Shown: positions 60,156 to 64,000 of the stretch, one piece after another
How positions within the stretch are numbered: position 1 is the stretch's first letter
Layout: the number at the start of each line of letters is the position of its first letter
Assembly: GCA_023475345.1 (NCBI GenBank)
Contig: JAMCWD010000001.1
Location: forward strand, 186,001 to 250,000
Source: Chloroflexota bacterium
Lineage (GTDB): Bacteria > Vulcanimicrobiota > JAMCWD01
Length of the DNA: 64,000 bases
Direction: 5' to 3'
Position numbers and translations under genes: made by a program
The notes under the pieces: generated by a model
Told to the model about the DNA's origin: nothing
Databases searched by the model: none
What the model saw: the letters and a program-made list of their open reading frames with translations, nothing else

Positions 60156-62419
60156 ATTGCCGCCTCCCTGTCAAAATAAGGCTCGAGCGAACTCCTGGGT
60201 TTTATATAACCGGAGAAATCGGTTTTCAGCCTGTTCTTATGGAGCATACACAGGAATTGAAGCAGTTTCGGAAGGCGCCCGGAACTTCTCATAAAACTAC
60301 AATACTCTTCAGCAGTAAAGGGGGCGGTAAAAAGGCACCGGGGGCAGTAAGCTTCAGCAGGGCACCCGGCACAACCGCGCTCTTTTTCGACAGCCGACGA
60401 AATCTCAGCAACCCGTTTTTTAAGAGCCTCCCGTGGCTCCCCAATCCGCCCGATACAACAGCCGTGCTCACATGAAGCAAGGTCGCCGTTCTTTCTGACA
60501 TGGATCTTTTTTATTAAAAGGGCCGGGCATTTGTGGCCGCTGAAACGGCACGAGCAGGCAAGAAGTATTTCCTTTTCGATCATTTTCTCAATAACGGGAT
60601 TGCCTGTTTCATCCCCGACTCTCATCTCTTTCAAAAACAGCCCGGCGTCTTTCCTTGAATCAACATTGAGGAAGACGACGCGGCGGCCGCCGGATGATCT
60701 CCTCGACTTTTCAGCCTCTTTGAAAGGATAAGAAAAATAATTCGAAGGAAAAAAAGAAGGCGGGTTATCATTAATGCCTGTTTTTAAGCGGTAATGAGCA
60801 ACGTCTTCAGTGCCCCCGGCGGCCGCCCTTTCAACCACCAGGAAACAATCGCTGAAGTTGCTTAAAATAATGTTTTTCGAAAGCAAATCCTCTATTGCTC
60901 TCTTTTCTTTCAATGACGGAATCGCCCTGTCATATTTCAGAATGATCCTCGAGAAAAATCCCTGTGTTCTTTTAAGCCACTCAAGCAAATCATCATCGAT
61001 TTTTCGCCTGTCCTCAAGTATTATATGCGGGCCGCCCCACTTGAAAAACGGGCTGTTAACATCCCACCATTCGAATATGGCGCTTTCAAAAGATTCCAGG
61101 AAAGAAAGCGTATTGTCCGCTGGGAACCCGTGAGGCAGCACGGGAATTTTGCCGGTATCGTAAGGGTATTCATGATCGAAAGGCAGAACCGATCCGCTTT
61201 CTCTGATTTTGACATCGAATTTTTCCGGGTTTCTATGAACTTCAGACCCTGCGAAAACCGTGAAAAAATTATAAAAGTATTTTTCAAGCCCGAGTTCTTC
61301 AACCATCTTCAAAGACCCAAGCGCGTCTTCGAATTTTTCATGCGGCGTGCCGAAGATAACATTGACCGTAGGGGTGATGCCGAGATCTTTACAATCCTTA
61401 ACCACCCTCCGGACAGTTTCCAGGTAATTCTTCTCTTCCTTGAAATCAGGCGACTTGCCGTTAACTTTCTTCATATACCGGAGCATCCGTGGCACGGCGC
61501 TTTCGAGACCGAAATTGATCCACCTGATCCCGGCTTCTCTCATCAGCAAAAGCAGTTCCCTGTCCAGCAGATCGGGCCTTATCAACGCATTGAAATTGAA
61601 TTTCAAATCTTCATTCACAATAGATTCACAAAGCCGTTGTATCCTCTTTTTATCAAGGCACAAATTGTCGTCCCAGAAATTAATGATGCGGGGGTGTGCC
61701 CTTTCTCCGATGTTCCTGTCTATAATCCGGAGATCTTCGATTACTCTTTCTATGGAATGGTACCGGACTTTACGCCGGAACATTTCAGGCGCACTGCAAA
61801 ATGTGCATTGAAAAGCGCAGCCCCGGGATGTTTGCAGCCCTGCTGTCGGTTCGAGACCGGTCAGGATCCCCGTTCCGAAAGGGGAGGGGAGGATATCCAG
61901 CTCGGAGCCTTTTTCCTGGCCGGTCCCTATGAGCGGGCGGTCTCCCGTGCGTATGATCCTGTCACCGTCCTTGAAGCTTATCCCTTTTACTCCGTCAAGA
62001 TTTAAGCCGCCTTCGGCATACTTATAAAGCTCATATACCGCCTCTTCACCTTCGCCCCTGACAACAACATCGATTTCCGGCACATGCTTGAAAATAATAT
62101 CATCGGCAAAAGTCGCCGTCGGGCCGCCTGTAACGATAAGGACTTCCGGCAAAATCCTGCGGGCCTCTTTAGCTATCATCTTCAAATGTGAAAAAGCCGT
62201 ATCGTAAGCAGGTATGCCGAAAACGCGCACTCCCTTCTTTTTCAAATCTTCGAGAAAATTTAATAGATCCCGGGTACAACCGGATACAGAAACCGCATTC
62301 ACTCCATTAGCTCTCAGGTACGCGGTCATATAGGCGGTGCCCATAGAATAATTCTGTATCCCCAGATATTGTGACATGAAAAACGCTACAACGGTATCGC
62401 TGGACCTCCGGCCGATCAT
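60152..62419 (-). CDS. B12-binding radical SAM protein with SPASM-like C-terminus, array copy 7
   Basis: 755 residues from ATG 62419, which has GGAGG seven bases upstream, forms an ATGA junction with copy 8 and aligns with sibling N termini; the frame is open further upstream inside copy 8 but without family character. B12-like domain YSMGTAYMTAYL, GGPTATF near 98-104. Radical SAM signature C201-x3-C205-x2-C208 (GCAFQCTFCSAP). INFWDDNLCLDKKR, FGLESAVPRMLRYM and GTPHEKFEDA, a marked variant of GLPGET. C-terminal: CRFSGHKCPA, CEHGCCIGRIGE, GCAGCPAEAYCPRC and EYC. Confidence 0.9.
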   Translation of the reverse strand: MIGRRSSDTVVAFFMSQYLGIQNYSMGTAYMTAYLRANGVNAVSVSGCTRDLLNFLEDLKKKGVRVFGIPAYDTAFSHLKMIAKEARRILPEVLIVTGGPTATFADDIIFKHVPEIDVVVRGEGEEAVYELYKYAEGGLNLDGVKGISFKDGDRIIRTGDRPLIGTGQEKGSELDILPSPFGTGILTGLEPTAGLQTSRGCAFQCTFCSAPEMFRRKVRYHSIERVIEDLRIIDRNIGERAHPRIINFWDDNLCLDKKRIQRLCESIVNEDLKFNFNALIRPDLLDRELLLLMREAGIRWINFGLESAVPRMLRYMKKVNGKSPDFKEEKNYLETVRRVVKDCKDLGITPTVNVIFGTPHEKFEDALGSLKMVEELGLEKYFYNFFTVFAGSEVHRNPEKFDVKIRESGSVLPFDHEYPYDTGKIPVLPHGFPADNTLSFLESFESAIFEWWDVNSPFFKWGGPHIILEDRRKIDDDLLEWLKRTQGFFSRIILKYDRAIPSLKEKRAIEDLLSKNIILSNFSDCFLVVERAAAGGTEDVAHYRLKTGINDNPPSFFPSNYFSYPFKEAEKSRRSSGGRRVVFLNVDSRKDAGLFLKEMRVGDETGNPVIEKMIEKEILLACSCRFSGHKCPALLIKKIHVRKNGDLASCEHGCCIGRIGEPREALKKRVAEISSAVEKERGCAGCPAEAYCPRCLFTAPFTAEEYCSFMRSSGRLPKLLQFLCMLHKNRLKTDFSGYIKPRSSLEPYFDREAAI

Positions 62420-64000
62420 ACGCCCGCCTCCATAACAGCCGGAGTTATTATATCCTTTCCCGAGTGGAGATGCTCGTAAAAAACCTTTCTCAGCCTGTTC
62501 GTATGAGCCATTAATAAAATGTGAAGCACCCTCGGCATCCACCCGGCATTTCTCATAAACCCGCAGTATTCTTCAACGGTAAAAGGCGCGGGGAAAAGAC
62601 AACGGGGACAGTAATCGGATGCCCGGCACCCGGCACAACCGCGTTCTTTGTCGATCCTTTCTCCAAGATCTTCGATCCTTCTGCGCAGCAATTTTATCGG
62701 GTCGCCTACAATGCCTATAATATCACCGTTCTCGCATGTGACAATTTCGCCGTTTCTATGAATATTAAATTTATGCAGTGAGCGCCCGGGACACAGCTTC
62801 CCGCAGAAACGGCATGAAGAAGTCAACAATATGTCGTTTTCCAACATCTTGGAAATTAAAGACCCCCCGGCATCCGTACCCGGTTTTTCAAATTCCTTGA
62901 GAAAACATTTAACATCCTCGCGGGTGGAGACGTCTAATGCGATTATTTGCCCGGTGCTGCTTGACCGCTTGATTTTGTGCGCACTCTTGAAGGGGTATAT
63001 GAAATATTCAGGAGGCAGGTACAGGGGGAATTTTTCCATCAGCCCGGTCTTAAGACGGTAATGCTTAACACCTGAACTCTGTTGTATCAAAGATCTTTCG
63101 AGAACTATTGCAGGCCAGGAAAGCACTCCCCTGTAAATAATCCGCTGAATAGACCTCATCTCTTCCGTTGTAAGGTTTGTTTCGTCATCGCCTGTTAAAA
63201 CTGAAAACGGGCTTAATATCTTATCGATCCAATCCTGCATTTCGTCTTCAAACATACGCCCGGCGCGGTTAAAAATTCCCTCGCTTAAAACTTCTTTTAT
63301 TATCTTTATCTCGTTTTTACGAGGCCTTATTCTATCAAACTTCAAAGCCACACGGCAATAGATATTTAAATTTTCCGTCATCCAATCCTGTAGTTTTTTA
63401 TCGATATGGCGGTGTTCTTCAATGACAAGGTGTGGAGTAAAGACCTCCGGTACCGGGCGTGCGGGGTCCCACCACTCAAAAACGGCATTTTCGAAAGAAC
63501 GAAGAAATGATATATTCGAATCAGCCGGCGTTGCATGAGGCAGAATAGGGATGTCGGTTACATTATAAGAGGGTTTATATTTCATGGGAAGGACTTTGTC
63601 GTTTTTCCATACATTCATATCGAACTTTTTATAATCATCATAAATCTGAGTGCCCACGAAAACTTTCAGAAAATTATGCGCGTAATCTTCCAACCCCAGT
63701 TCTTCCACCATTTTTAAAGAAGCCAGCCCGTCTTCCAATGTTTCACCCGGAAGACCCGTAATAATGCTTACCGAAGCCCTGATGCCGAGCTCTTTACAAA
63801 TACCAACCGCCTTGCGGATCGATTCCAAATATTTTTTTTCTTCCCGCAGATCCTGTGATTTGCCGTTTACTTTCCTTAAATTGCGAAGGATCCTCGGCAC
63901 CGCGCTTTCCAGCCCGAATTTCATTTTCAAGACCCCTGCATCACGCATCAAAGATAAAATATCCCTGTCGAGTAGATCGGCTCTTATGTTAGTATCTATT
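62416..64000 (-). CDS. B12-binding radical SAM protein with SPASM-like C-terminus, array copy 8, 5' end outside window
   Basis: About 528 residues are visible. The frame is open to the window edge, with sibling-like sequence RADLLDRDILSLMRDAG upstream of the first internal start, so the B12 domain and CxxxCxxC lie outside. FGLESAVPRILRNLRKVNGK and GLPGETLEDG belong to the radical SAM core. The middle region has FENAVFEWWDPARP and the approximately 40-residue insertion (MQDWIDKIL, GDDETNLTTEE) shared with copy 3. C-terminal: CRFCGKLCPG, CENGDIIGIVGD, GCAGCRASDYCPRC and EYC. The operon's promoter must lie further upstream. Confidence 0.88.
   Translation of the reverse strand, partial: IDTNIRADLLDRDILSLMRDAGVLKMKFGLESAVPRILRNLRKVNGKSQDLREEKKYLESIRKAVGICKELGIRASVSIITGLPGETLEDGLASLKMVEELGLEDYAHNFLKVFVGTQIYDDYKKFDMNVWKNDKVLPMKYKPSYNVTDIPILPHATPADSNISFLRSFENAVFEWWDPARPVPEVFTPHLVIEEHRHIDKKLQDWMTENLNIYCRVALKFDRIRPRKNEIKIIKEVLSEGIFNRAGRMFEDEMQDWIDKILSPFSVLTGDDETNLTTEEMRSIQRIIYRGVLSWPAIVLERSLIQQSSGVKHYRLKTGLMEKFPLYLPPEYFIYPFKSAHKIKRSSSTGQIIALDVSTREDVKCFLKEFEKPGTDAGGSLISKMLENDILLTSSCRFCGKLCPGRSLHKFNIHRNGEIVTCENGDIIGIVGDPIKLLRRRIEDLGERIDKERGCAGCRASDYCPRCLFPAPFTVEEYCGFMRNAGWMPRVLHILLMAHTNRLRKVFYEHLHSGKDIITPAVMEAGV

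Noticed and set aside
61025-62005. Plus-strand open frame (about 326 codons) opposite array copy 7
   Set aside because: Same reasoning: a shadow of the paralogous coding strand, Pro/Arg/His-rich and without start signals.
46303-64000. Regularly repeated blocks in the array as a CRISPR or repeat array
   Set aside because: The periodicity is about 2.3 kb and corresponds to homologous coding sequences, not short direct repeats with spacers.
46206-64000. Cobalamin riboswitch controlling the B12 enzymes
   Set aside because: I found no B12-box-like sequence or long structured leader before any B12 radical SAM gene in the window; the array leader is not included.
1-64000. tRNA or rRNA genes
   Set aside because: No cloverleaf-like T-loop/acceptor pairs or rRNA motifs outside coding regions were seen by eye; a covariance-model scan would settle this.

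Overview
The window is a gene-dense bacterial chromosome segment of moderate GC. It has no rRNA, tRNA, CRISPR array or insertion sequence that I can see. Many lipoprotein signal peptides, a TolC-type outer-membrane channel and a LolA-like protein point to a diderm. The mixture of TPR proteins, beta-propeller proteins, a DUF3160 protein, a PilZ protein and twelve radical SAM proteins suggests an uncultivated, probably anaerobic lineage. The sequence alone does not let me name the phylum.

Layout. (1) 1-7.7 kb: TPR proteins, a solitary B12-binding radical SAM enzyme, a LolA-like lipoprotein and a PilZ protein. (2) 7.2-12.0 kb: a tandem segmental duplication. The unit is PilZ gene plus a convergent polytopic glycosyltransferase gene. 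In the second unit the PilZ gene survives only as a relic, while both glycosyltransferases are intact and carry duplicated promoters. (3) 12-32 kb: a radical SAM/SPASM-like enzyme, an isoprenylcysteine-methyltransferase-like protein, then a long plus-strand block of envelope proteins. These are paralogous TPR lipoproteins, an ECF-type S component, a membrane-anchored spermidine-synthase-like protein, a degenerate 5'-nucleotidase fused to TPRs, PQQ/WD40 propellers and a DUF3160-propeller fusion. (4) 32-46 kb: a CapA-like protein, a nucleotidyltransferase-family protein, two more B12 radical SAM enzymes, TolC, a four-gene MerR/ExeA-ATPase/RHH-like/lipoprotein operon, an FAD-dependent oxidoreductase and a histidine kinase-response regulator pair.

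(5) 46.3-64.0 kb is the most striking part: a minus-strand operon of eight consecutive paralogs of about 750-790 residues (the eighth runs off the window). Each has a B12-binding-like N-terminal domain, a CxxxCxxC radical SAM core, a long uncharacterised middle region and a Cys-rich C-terminal cluster resembling SPASM. Almost all junctions are overlaps of 4-7 nt. At the only two apparent gaps, a mini-ORF (26 and 33 codons) fills the gap exactly and overlaps the stop and start of its neighbours. The operon is therefore open from end to end, and the mini-ORFs are candidate small peptides, possibly substrates, although they may instead be relics of gene tails. I regard this array as the most likely undescribed system in the window. 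Its chemistry and substrate cannot be read from the sequence.
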